This document shows, piece after piece, positions 22,486 through 30,359 of a stretch of DNA of 38,914 nucleotides. The translations under genes and the position numbers were made by a program. The notes beneath the pieces are model-generated. The model searched no databases. It was not told the origin of the DNA and was given only the letters and a program-made list of their open reading frames with translations. The DNA lies in contig JAHBWT010000038.1 in NCBI GenBank assembly GCA_019636815.1, positions 1 to 38,914 on the forward strand. The letters run 5' to 3'. The stretch comes from Nitrospira sp. (lineage in GTDB: Bacteria > Nitrospirota > Nitrospiria > Nitrospirales > Nitrospiraceae). How positions within the stretch are numbered: position 1 is the stretch's first letter; the number at the start of each line of letters is the position of its first letter.

Positions 22486-23610
22486 TCAGGGTATCCAGTC
22501 CGCTAAGAAGACGTTGAACTCCCCCGGAGCGTTGGCGTTTCGATCCGACACCCAGACGAGACGTTTGCCGTCCGGTGAAAACATGGGGAAACTATTGAAA
22601 TGGCCTTCGGTGGTGATCCGCTCCGTGCCCATCCCGTCGTCTCGCACCAGGTACAAGTGGAAACTGGGGCGACCTCCCTCTCCCCTCGTTTCCAGGTTAG
22701 AGGAAAAGATGATGCGTTTCCCGTCGGGGTGAAAGTATGGTGAAAAATTCGACGCGCCGTTTGACGTGACCTGCCTCTTGTCTGACCCATCAGCATTGAT
22801 CACGAAGATTTCCAGCTGACCCGGCTCGACCAGTCGTTGTACCAGCAGTTCCTTGTACTTGGCGATTTCGGCCGGGTCGGTCGGATGAGCCGCGCGGTAG
22901 ACAAGACGCGTACTGTCCGGCGAAAAGAATGCGCCTCCGTCGTAACCCAGGTCATCCGTCAGACGTCGAACGTTGGTTCCGTCCAGATTCATCGTGTACA
23001 GATCAAGATCTCCGTCCTTCACCGACGTCCATACGATGGTTTTCCCGTTTGGCGAGATCGTCGCTTCCGCGTCGTAGCCCGGCGTCGCTGTCAACCGCTG
23101 GAGTTGTTGACCATCGATGCGTACGGAGTAAATGTCATAGTCGTCAAGCGCCCATCGGTACGCTCCGTCCCGCTTCGGTTTCGGCGGACAATCGGGCCCT
23201 GCCGCATGGGTGGAGGAATAGAGCACCCGTCGGTCACCGGGGAAAAAGTAGCCGCACGTTGTCGCTCCCACACCGGTGCTGACCATGCGCGTGGTCTCGC
23301 TTTGCAGATCCATCACGTACATTTGATAACAACCGAGCCCCGCGCCGGCTGGCTTCGACGGACTTGCCTGCGAATCCTTCGACCAGTCATTGGTCGATTG
23401 AAAAATCAGCTTGCTGCCGTCAAAGGAGAAATACGCCTCTGCATTTTGGCGGCCGAAGGTCAATTGACGGATATTGCCCAAATGGCGTTCTGCAGGACCA
23501 GTGGGAGCAATCGTTTCTTTAGGCCGGTCGGCCGTCGCTCCGAATTCTGGGGTGATCATCAGCACACAGAGCCCCAACAGCCAGACTCCGGCCATCTTAC
23601 GACATGTCAT
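22486..23610 (-). CDS. TolB-like beta-propeller protein, secreted
   Basis: The protein has 374 residues. ATG 23610 is chosen because GGAGGT lies eight bases upstream and a signal peptide follows (MAGVWLLGLCVLMITPEFGATA). At least five WD40-like/PD40 blades are visible, each with an SPDGK-like turn: SFDGSKLIFQS, FFPGDRRVLYSS, SPNGKTIVWTS, SPDSTRLVYRA, HPDGKRIIFSS and SPDGKRLVWVS. Such propellers are periplasmic or outer-surface protein-binding scaffolds (TolB) or accessory domains to peptidases. Its start overlaps the stop of the M1-like peptidase by 14 bases, so the two are coupled and may act together. Confidence 0.85.
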   Translation of the reverse strand: MTCRKMAGVWLLGLCVLMITPEFGATADRPKETIAPTGPAERHLGNIRQLTFGRQNAEAYFSFDGSKLIFQSTNDWSKDSQASPSKPAGAGLGCYQMYVMDLQSETTRMVSTGVGATTCGYFFPGDRRVLYSSTHAAGPDCPPKPKRDGAYRWALDDYDIYSVRIDGQQLQRLTATPGYDAEATISPNGKTIVWTSVKDGDLDLYTMNLDGTNVRRLTDDLGYDGGAFFSPDSTRLVYRAAHPTDPAEIAKYKELLVQRLVEPGQLEIFVINADGSDKRQVTSNGASNFSPYFHPDGKRIIFSSNLETRGEGGRPSFHLYLVRDDGMGTERITTEGHFNSFPMFSPDGKRLVWVSDRNANAPGEFNVFLADWIP

Positions 23611-25807
23611 CAATCCGTACCTCCATCGTGTCTTCTTGCCCCGGCCATATCTCCCGTTTCTGGACGGCACCGTCTTGAAAAATGACGTAACTGTGCCACC
23701 CGTAATAAAACAGGAGTCGAGCGACTTTCGCAACCGAGTCGGAAGTCACACCATACATGACCGTGATGACGCTCCCCGGTACGTTCGCCCGATGGCACGA
23801 AAACAGCACGGCCATCGTTGGGCCCTCATACCGCTGTCCATCAATCCGGAATCCAGTATCCCTGAGGGCGGCACGATCTCCACAGGACTCCTGCACCAAG
23901 GATTGGACGGCAGAACCCTGCTGAGCATCGGCAAGTATCAGAACCGAACCATCACGAGGAAGCGCCATACCTTCGAGAGGCGTCACCTTCGTTCTTTGCG
24001 AATCAGGCGGTTCGTGATCCTCAATGCGCGACACGATCTGTTCCAATGGAGAAGCAGCGTCGGAATATGCCCGTATCACCGTCTTGCGTGGATCGGTGAC
24101 ATAGCTGTTCAGCACCGGGGGCAGCTGATGCCTGGCGATCCGACGAAACGTCATCATCCCCGGGTCAAGTTCTACCCACAACGGCTTATTTGGCAGTATG
24201 AGTTCAACGATATTGACGCGAGAAGGGTCCAGCTTCACCGATCTCACTTCCGTGGTGTCCTCCATCACGATATGGATGGGGAGCGCCATCCGATAGGGCT
24301 TCTCGCCCTGCTGAATCCGGAGGGTCAGCTGCCAAGCATCCCGATCTCCACCCTCGCTCACCTTGCGGGCACCGGCGCCTCCGATAGAGACGACGGGGGC
24401 TCCGGACTGCTCGACCCATTGCTCAAAAAACCATCGTAAGTTCGTTCCACTTTCTTGCGAAAAAACTCGCTCGATCGATTCCCAATCCGCCGGTCGATTG
24501 CGATGTCGGCTTACGAATGTCTTGAGACTCCTCCAAAACGCCTCATCTCCGATCTCTTGCCGAAGCAGGTGAAACACAAAAGCCGATTTCTGATACCCGA
24601 TCGCATTATCCTTCTCATCGTGCTTTCTCAGAAACCGGGACACCGGGTAATCGTCTTCGGGCTTCACGTAGAGATTGAATCCCTGGAGCATCATCCGTCG
24701 CTGCTCCAAGGCTTGGCGGTCATCCTGAACCAATTCATGCCAATAGTAATTCGCCAGGTAGGTCGTCAGTCCTTCAACCCAGTTGCCATGACCGTCTCGG
24801 TTGAACACCGAATTCCCGATCCACGAATGCACGATCTCGTGGCCCAGGGCATAGGGCTGCACATAGCGCCGCCTAATGCTGCCGCTGCCGAGGAGCGTGA
24901 AGGACGGCATACCAAGACCGCTCGCGAAAAAGTTCTCCACCACGGCGAATTTCTCAAAAGGATACTCGCCGAGTATCCGAATATACGCGTCGAGATATTC
25001 CGCGGTCGCATCAAGATACTCATCCGCCAAGGCGGCATTATCCGGCAAAAAATAGGTTTGAAGTTCGATCCGCTGTCCCGTCGAAGCGCTCCATTCTCTT
25101 GATTTGGCCACGAACTTGTTGGCAACGAGTGTGAACGCTTCAGACCCCTCCCCAACGACCCACATTGAAGAGACCATGCCGGCGGTTGCGGTCTCCGCGA
25201 CTTTCCGCCCCGATCCAACCACGGTCCAATCAGCCGGCATCACAGCCGTCACCCGATAGGTGCTGAAAGAATCTGCGAGATCCGGGTACCATTGGCTTTC
25301 ACCGCTTAAATACACACCCTCAGGGCCGACATGTCCCGCGGTTTCGCTGGGTGTGACAAACCGCAAGTGACGGGGTTCTCGCGGAGGGTCGTTGATCGGC
25401 CCGTGGTAGACCCAGACTAACGTCACGTTGCGGCCATGCTCCTCGGGGAGCATGACGACGATCCGCTGCGCGGAAGAATCAGGGCTCTGGACTGTCGTAA
25501 AGGAAACGGGCTGGATTGACGTCTCTTGCCCAAGCGCCGCCGATGATGCTCCCACTGCAATTGATTCGACCAGCAACGTCCGTGCAAGCGTGAAACTGAC
25601 GGACTTAACCTGCTCATCGACCTCGAGTTCGATCCGGTCCTTAGCCGCCACCTCGTGAGTCGCCGGAGTAAGCTCGACCGAAAGATCGTGGTGGACCAGA
25701 ATACCATCGACACTCACGGGTAGGGCCCGCGCATCCTGGAGGAGGGCGGCGAGGATGATGAGAAGAACACCAAGGTACGAGCCGGTGATCCGTTTTCTGA
25801 TACACAT
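23597..25807 (-). CDS. Atypical M1-like (gluzincin) metallopeptidase, secreted
   Basis: The 736-residue protein has a signal peptide (YLGVLLIILAALLQDARA) from ATG 25807. The zinc site is HEIVHSW (His323, Glu324, His327) with the third ligand in NWVEGLTTYLA (Glu345), so the spacing is HExxH-17-E, one shorter than in most M1 enzymes. The exopeptidase motif GAMEN is missing: at the usual place one reads ENFFASGLGMPSFTLLG. After the catalytic domain come a beta-rich part (about 440-560) and a C-terminal 170 residues with VLILADAQQG and MYGVTSDSVAKVARL. It is probably an endo- or non-classical peptidase of the M1 clan. It precedes the coupled TolB-like gene. Confidence 0.82.
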   Translation of the reverse strand: MCIRKRITGSYLGVLLIILAALLQDARALPVSVDGILVHHDLSVELTPATHEVAAKDRIELEVDEQVKSVSFTLARTLLVESIAVGASSAALGQETSIQPVSFTTVQSPDSSAQRIVVMLPEEHGRNVTLVWVYHGPINDPPREPRHLRFVTPSETAGHVGPEGVYLSGESQWYPDLADSFSTYRVTAVMPADWTVVGSGRKVAETATAGMVSSMWVVGEGSEAFTLVANKFVAKSREWSASTGQRIELQTYFLPDNAALADEYLDATAEYLDAYIRILGEYPFEKFAVVENFFASGLGMPSFTLLGSGSIRRRYVQPYALGHEIVHSWIGNSVFNRDGHGNWVEGLTTYLANYYWHELVQDDRQALEQRRMMLQGFNLYVKPEDDYPVSRFLRKHDEKDNAIGYQKSAFVFHLLRQEIGDEAFWRSLKTFVSRHRNRPADWESIERVFSQESGTNLRWFFEQWVEQSGAPVVSIGGAGARKVSEGGDRDAWQLTLRIQQGEKPYRMALPIHIVMEDTTEVRSVKLDPSRVNIVELILPNKPLWVELDPGMMTFRRIARHQLPPVLNSYVTDPRKTVIRAYSDAASPLEQIVSRIEDHEPPDSQRTKVTPLEGMALPRDGSVLILADAQQGSAVQSLVQESCGDRAALRDTGFRIDGQRYEGPTMAVLFSCHRANVPGSVITVMYGVTSDSVAKVARLLFYYGWHSYVIFQDGAVQKREIWPGQEDTMEVRIDDMS

Positions 25808-25817
25808 CAGAAAGCTT

Positions 25818-26603
25818 TTAACACTCGCGGCACACGAGTACAAGCTGGATCGCCGTCAAAAGGCGATCGAGATCAACCGGCTTCATGAGGATTTCTTGAG
25901 GTCCTAAGTCCCAGGCTTTTTCAAGTAATTCTTCGTTCTGGCTCCCCGTCATGATGATGATGCCGCCAGGATACTCCTTCTCGCGCAGAGCGCGAAGCAC
26001 CTCAATCCCCGGAATACCAGGCATGATCATGTCGAGCAGAATGGCATCCGGCGGTGTATCGCCTACGATCTGAAGTGCATCATGCCCATTTTTAACGCCG
26101 AGCGCCCGATACCCTCGGAGGCTCAGAAATTGGACGAGGAGATCGCAGACGAGAGGCTCGTCATCAACCACCAAGACCGACTCGTCGATTTGCTCAATAT
26201 ATGGACCGTTTCCTGGTGGAGATGAGGCGATAGCCGGCTGCACCGACTGCTGCGTGATTCGATTCACCACCTCAACGAGAACATCAAGTGACAGTCCTCT
26301 CCTGATAAAATCGGTCGCCCGTAAAGCTCGCGCTTGATTCTCCTGTATTTCAGTCGCTCCGCCTCCCAGGATGATCACCGGCGCATGGGGGGCGATGGCT
26401 CGGATCTCCTTCAAGACCGTGAGTCCATCCATTTCCGGCATTCGCAAATCCAACAGAGTCACGCGAGGATCGGAGGTACGGAATAGACGAAGTCCTTCTC
26501 GCCCACTGGTCGCGGTGATGACATGATATCCTTGTCTGGTGAACACGCTCTGCAACAGATCACAATTCATCTGGTCATCGTCTACGATCAAGAGGTTGAT
26601 CAT
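25818..26603 (-). CDS. Double-receiver (REC-REC) response regulator
   Basis: The 261-residue protein has two receiver domains and no output domain. REC1 (about 3-115) keeps VDDDQ and phosphoacceptor Asp52 in LLDLRMPEMDG but has a GGGAT stretch where the Thr/Ser switch lies and Arg-Arg (DFIRRGLS) where the conserved Lys should be, so its signalling is likely altered. REC2 (about 142-255) is canonical: VVDDEP, Asp191 in LLDMIMPG, IIIMTGS and Lys241 in LMKPVD. Such proteins work as phospho-relays or as scaffolds for other regulators. ATG 26603 (AGGA upstream) is used. No kinase is nearby, and the next gene downstream begins 11 bases after its stop. Confidence 0.85.
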   Translation of the reverse strand: MINLLIVDDDQMNCDLLQSVFTRQGYHVITATSGREGLRLFRTSDPRVTLLDLRMPEMDGLTVLKEIRAIAPHAPVIILGGGATEIQENQARALRATDFIRRGLSLDVLVEVVNRITQQSVQPAIASSPPGNGPYIEQIDESVLVVDDEPLVCDLLVQFLSLRGYRALGVKNGHDALQIVGDTPPDAILLDMIMPGIPGIEVLRALREKEYPGGIIIMTGSQNEELLEKAWDLGPQEILMKPVDLDRLLTAIQLVLVCREC

Positions 26604-26691
26604 CCCGGCACATCCTATTTCATTGTGAAGCATGGCTCGCCTTCAGAGAAGGGTAGCATGAGGAGAAGGATAAGAGAAGAAAACGCGTGGT

Positions 26692-27627
26692 TTACAGGGA
26701 AGAGATTCGTTGCCCAAACAAAGCCGCCACGAATGCCTCGGCATTAAAGTCCTGCAAGTCATCAGCCGCTTCTCCGACACCGACCAAACGGAGGGGTAGT
26801 TTCAGTTCATCGGCGATCGCCACGACGATGCCGCCCCGTGCGGTCCCGTCCAGTTTCGTCAGTGCAAGCCCTGTGACCCCCACCGCCTCGTGAAACTGCC
26901 GGGCTTGGGCTAAGGTGTTTTGTCCGAGGGTGGCATCCAAGACCAGCAACACTTCATGCGGCGCTCCAGGCAACTCCTGGCCGATCACTCGCTTCACTTT
27001 CCGTAGTTCATCCATGAGGTTCGACTTGGTGTGTAACCGCCCGGCGGTGTCGATCAGGACGACGTCGATCTTTCTAGCCTTGGCCGCAACAATCCCATCG
27101 AACGCAACTGCCGCAGGATCGGCCCCGTGGCGTTGACGAATCACCTCCGCTCCGACCCGGTCTCCCCAAACCTGGAGTTGATCAATGGCGGCTGCGCGGA
27201 AGGTGTCTCCCGCAACAAGGAGCGTTCGGTGCCCGGCCTGTCTCATTCGCTGCGCAATCTTGGCAACCGTCGTCGTTTTCCCGACACCGTTGACGCCGAC
27301 GACTAAGACAACAAATGGCTTTGGCCCGTCGTGCATGAGCTGATCAATCGTAGGGCCGGAGACGGGTTTCAGGATGCTATAGAGCGACCGGCTAAGCACA
27401 TTCTGCAGCCCTTCCGGAGTTTGCGCATCAGCCCCTCGTGTTTCTTCGCTGACCTGTCGAAGAAGCCGATCAACGACCCGAGCGCCAAGGTCGGCAGTGA
27501 GTAACGCGCCTTCAAGCTCTTCCAGCAGCTCTTGGTCCGGTGTGCGTCCAAGGAATCGATCAAGCGACTGCTGCATGACATTGCGTGTCTTGCCCAACCC
27601 GTCGCTGAGCCGCTGAAACCATCCCAT
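26692..27627 (-). CDS. ftsY: Signal recognition particle receptor FtsY
   Basis: The 311-residue protein is an SRP GTPase with the NG domain almost complete: an N domain with LLEELEGALLTADLGARVV, then G1 GVNGVGKTTT (111-120), G2 DTFRAAAIDQLQVWG (141-155), G3 DTAGRLHTKSN (193-203) and TKLDGTARGG for G4. It receives SRP-bound ribosomes and hands nascent chains to SecYEG at the inner membrane. The acidic A domain of E. coli FtsY is absent, as in many bacteria. ATG 27627 follows a GGGAGGT and overlaps nothing: YbeY ends at 27630. The order phoH, ybeY, ftsY is compact. Confidence 0.95.
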   Translation of the reverse strand: MGWFQRLSDGLGKTRNVMQQSLDRFLGRTPDQELLEELEGALLTADLGARVVDRLLRQVSEETRGADAQTPEGLQNVLSRSLYSILKPVSGPTIDQLMHDGPKPFVVLVVGVNGVGKTTTVAKIAQRMRQAGHRTLLVAGDTFRAAAIDQLQVWGDRVGAEVIRQRHGADPAAVAFDGIVAAKARKIDVVLIDTAGRLHTKSNLMDELRKVKRVIGQELPGAPHEVLLVLDATLGQNTLAQARQFHEAVGVTGLALTKLDGTARGGIVVAIADELKLPLRLVGVGEAADDLQDFNAEAFVAALFGQRISSL

Positions 27628-27629
27628 CG

Positions 27630-28124
27630 TCAACGTACCTCCCTCTGCCGTTGAGGAGCAGAACGGATCAATCGAGGCGCCGGCGAAATCATCTGAAAAA
27701 CTTTCTGCTCGCGACGTGACATTCGCGCCGCTTCACGTGGACCACGCTCATGATCGTACCCGCAGAGGTGAAGCACGCCATGGATCAACAGTGTTGCCAG
27801 TTCAACGTTAATCGATCGCCCGACCTCCCGAGCTTGGCGAACCGCGGTCGGCAACGAAATGACCACATCCCCCAGCATATTCGTCGCAGGGCCTTTCCCC
27901 TGGGGTAGGACGGCTTCCCGAACGGCGAATGCCAACACATCGGTCACTCGATCCTGTTTGCGATATTCACGATTCAATCGCCGTATCCGAGCATCCCCTA
28001 TCAATTCCACACTCAATTCCGACCTCGCCTCTCCGACAGCCGTCAAGATACGTTGAGCCAGATGCTTAAAGGAAGATTGTCGGACGGTGTGCCGCACAAG
28101 GCTCACCCGGAGATACACTGCCAT
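27630..28124 (-). CDS. ybeY: Endoribonuclease YbeY
   Basis: The 164-residue protein has the signature HGVLHLCGYDHE (115-126), giving the three zinc-binding His residues (115, 119, 125), and the upstream TNMLGDVVISLP typical of the family. YbeY is a single-strand RNase needed for 16S rRNA 3'-end maturation and ribosome quality control. The N-terminal part (SVELIGDARIRRLNREYR) matches the YbeY fold. The C-terminal tail is longer than usual and basic. Its ATG overlaps the PhoH stop by one base (TAATG), so translation is coupled. Confidence 0.95.
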   Translation of the reverse strand: MAVYLRVSLVRHTVRQSSFKHLAQRILTAVGEARSELSVELIGDARIRRLNREYRKQDRVTDVLAFAVREAVLPQGKGPATNMLGDVVISLPTAVRQAREVGRSINVELATLLIHGVLHLCGYDHERGPREAARMSRREQKVFQMISPAPRLIRSAPQRQREVR

Positions 28125-29191
28125 TAATGAGAACGTCCGGCGTGGTCGACAGCCGGTGAAACGGCTGTGGCTGATTTGCGCGACATAGAAGATCGACGCT
28201 GCGGAGATGAGAGTGGCCCGTGAGCTGATCGTGATTTACCGCCGCTTACCGTCTGATGGCGATCGTAGGCCTTGATGATGTCTTGAACGAGTCGATGCCG
28301 CACGACATCTTTCTCATCGAAGTAGATGAAGGCAATCCCTTCAATATCACGCAGAACCTCCTTCACTTGTATGAGGCCGGACACTCGGTCATTGGGGAGA
28401 TCCACCTGCGTGATATCGCCGGTGACGACCACCTTGGAATGGAATCCCAGCCGAGTGAGAAACATCTTCATCTGCTCAGCCGTCGCGTTTTGCGCTTCAT
28501 CTAGAATCACAAAGGAATCGTTCAACGTTCTCCCACGCATGAACGCCAGGGGCGCAATCTCAATATCACCTCTCTCGATCAGCCGATTGGCCCTTTCCAC
28601 GTCCATCATGTCAAACAGCGCGTCATAGAGCGGTCGCAGATATGGATTCACCTTTTCGTAGATGTCACCTGGCAGGAAGCCGAGTTTCTCGCCTGCTTCG
28701 ACCGCAGGTCTGGCGAGAATGATCCTGCTCACCTCCTTGTTGATCAAGGCACTCACAGCCATGGCCATGGCCAGATAGGTCTTCCCGGTGCCGGCCGGTC
28801 CGATGGCGATCACAATGTCATGCTGCTCGATCGCTTCAATGTAGGCTTTCTGAGTCGGGGATTTCGGTCCGACGAATCGCTTTTTCGTGATGATCATCGC
28901 CGACTTGCCGAGCACGTCCCTGAGCGGCGCTTCGGGAGTTCGGCGTAAGGCGCCGAGCGCGTGGGTCACGTCTTCGGCTTGAAGTGCAATGCCTTCGTTG
29001 GTCAGAGAGGCGAGTTCGAGGAGGATCCGTTCCGCCTGACGGACAGGCTCAGGTAGGCCATCCAAGGTGAGTTCTTCACCACGTGCGGAAAGCCGTACAC
29101 CCAGCTCGTCTTCGATCAGCTTGAGATGTCGGTCATGGTAACCGAACAGGACGGCGGTATTGGTGCCTTCTCGTAGTTTGAGCTTACGCAC
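28124..29191 (-). CDS. phoH: PhoH-like ATPase
   Basis: The 355-residue protein is a PhoH/YbeZ-type ATPase. An N-terminal KH-like part (about 10-85) precedes the core: Walker A GPAGTGKT (131-138), ARPAVEAGEKLGFLPGD (160-176), LNDSFVILDEAQN (Walker B, 223-235) and TGDITQVDLP. The protein pairs with YbeY in RNA handling. The last 40 residues are Ser/Arg-rich and variable. It begins at GTG 29191; the in-frame TAG 21 bases upstream excludes a longer form. The GGGAGGAG (29205-29212) is farther from the start than usual. A promoter is seen at 29229-29258. Confidence 0.93.
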   Translation of the reverse strand: MRKLKLREGTNTAVLFGYHDRHLKLIEDELGVRLSARGEELTLDGLPEPVRQAERILLELASLTNEGIALQAEDVTHALGALRRTPEAPLRDVLGKSAMIITKKRFVGPKSPTQKAYIEAIEQHDIVIAIGPAGTGKTYLAMAMAVSALINKEVSRIILARPAVEAGEKLGFLPGDIYEKVNPYLRPLYDALFDMMDVERANRLIERGDIEIAPLAFMRGRTLNDSFVILDEAQNATAEQMKMFLTRLGFHSKVVVTGDITQVDLPNDRVSGLIQVKEVLRDIEGIAFIYFDEKDVVRHRLVQDIIKAYDRHQTVSGGKSRSAHGPLSSPQRRSSMSRKSATAVSPAVDHAGRSH

Positions 29192-29228
29192 GTGCTCGAG
29201 GTGATCTCCTCCCTACATCACGTGTGGA

Positions 29229-29258
29229 ATTCTAACAGACATGAAAAAGGTGACACAA
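29229..29258 (-). promoter_or_regulatory. Promoter of phoH-ybeY-ftsY
   Basis: On the minus strand TTGTGT (29253-29258) and TAGAAT (29229-29234) are 18 bases apart, about 40 bases upstream of the PhoH start. Confidence 0.5.
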
Positions 29259-29278
29259 GCGGCCATGATGTGCGTGGA

Positions 29279-30268
29279 TCAGGCGCCGGGAGGCTTGACT
29301 GGAATCGCCGCAGTCAAGGTCAGGTCGAATTCCTGCGTGGCCAGTCCGCCATGCCCATCTTTTGCAACGACTTTGACGCGAAACGTTCCCCGTTGATCTG
29401 CCGGAATCTGCCATCCAATATGGCCTGTGCCCGAATTGATAGTCATACCGGGGGGAGCCATCTCCAAGTGATAGGTCAATGGATCGCCATCCGGATCAAG
29501 CGCGGTTACCGAGTAGTCGAACCGCCCTTGAACAGCTGCAGCGGGAGGAGTCGATACGATTGTTGGGCCACTATTGCTTAATATAAGTGGTTCAGACTTC
29601 GAAGAATGTGCGGAGCCGGCAGGATCACTGGCTGTCACTTCAACCGCAATCCTATCAGGAGCGACAAACCCGGCTGTGTCGAGAAAGGAATCTTCTCCTT
29701 CTTTGATGACCGTATCATTGCGATACCATTTGTAGGTCAAGTCAACGCGATCATGATCGGGATCGCTTGCATCAACTTCAACCTCCAGCTTGTCCCCGGC
29801 TCGAGCGGCCTGTGGGGTCAGTGAAATGGTCATCACTCTCGGAGCGGTATTCCCAACCGCCACACTCTTCGTTCGATACGCTCGGCCTTTGTTCGCACCA
29901 TCGGTTGGAATAATTTCCACCGCCACCGTCTGGCCACGCCTCAATAGGTCAGCCGGCAACGTGGCGTTGGTTTGATTCGCAAGGGGAGCGTCGTCCACGT
30001 ACCACTGGTATTCGAACGAGACCGCTTCGCGCTCAGGATCCTGCGCATCGACCTGAACCTCGACCGGTCCGGTGAGTGAAATGGGGTCGGCAAGGATCTT
30101 GGCCGAGGTGATGACAGGAGGCTGATTGCCTTTGGCGGGCGCCTCGGTAGGATCAGGAGAAGATCCGCCGGTACACGAGCTGTTGAAAACGAAGACACAG
30201 ACACCCAGAACGAGAAACAACGGTCGCGTGACACGTGAGCACCACGTATGCACGTCGGTCACGAGCAT
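29279..30268 (-). CDS. Lipoprotein-like protein with Ig-like/cadherin-type repeats
   Basis: The 329-residue reading from ATG 30268 has a hydrophobic export segment (PLFLVLGVCVFVFNSSC), whose Cys may be lipidated although the -3 residue is Asn rather than Leu. Three repeats follow of about 90 residues, each starting with a Pro-rich linker and containing VDAQDPEREAVSFEYQWY, VDASDPDHDRVDLTYKWY and TALDPDGDPLTYHLEMAPPG. The D-x-D-x-D loops point to calcium binding as in cadherin-like and PKD/He_PIG domains. It lies just downstream of PilY1 and may be a surface partner of the pilus. The start is not supported by a strong ribosome site. Confidence 0.75.
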   Translation of the reverse strand: MLVTDVHTWCSRVTRPLFLVLGVCVFVFNSSCTGGSSPDPTEAPAKGNQPPVITSAKILADPISLTGPVEVQVDAQDPEREAVSFEYQWYVDDAPLANQTNATLPADLLRRGQTVAVEIIPTDGANKGRAYRTKSVAVGNTAPRVMTISLTPQAARAGDKLEVEVDASDPDHDRVDLTYKWYRNDTVIKEGEDSFLDTAGFVAPDRIAVEVTASDPAGSAHSSKSEPLILSNSGPTIVSTPPAAAVQGRFDYSVTALDPDGDPLTYHLEMAPPGMTINSGTGHIGWQIPADQRGTFRVKVVAKDGHGGLATQEFDLTLTAAIPVKPPGA

Positions 30269-30359
30269 CGACACCGGTTCGTTGCGACCTTGGTGGTCGT
30301 GGCCCCGATGACCCGGAGCCACGGCCTGTTTGTCGGGACTATGGATCGATCGAGGTCCA

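Noticed and set aside
22837-23685. 282-codon plus-strand ORF opposite the TolB-like gene
   Set aside because: The minus-strand frame has a signal peptide and blade repeats; the plus-strand reading is Arg-rich noise.
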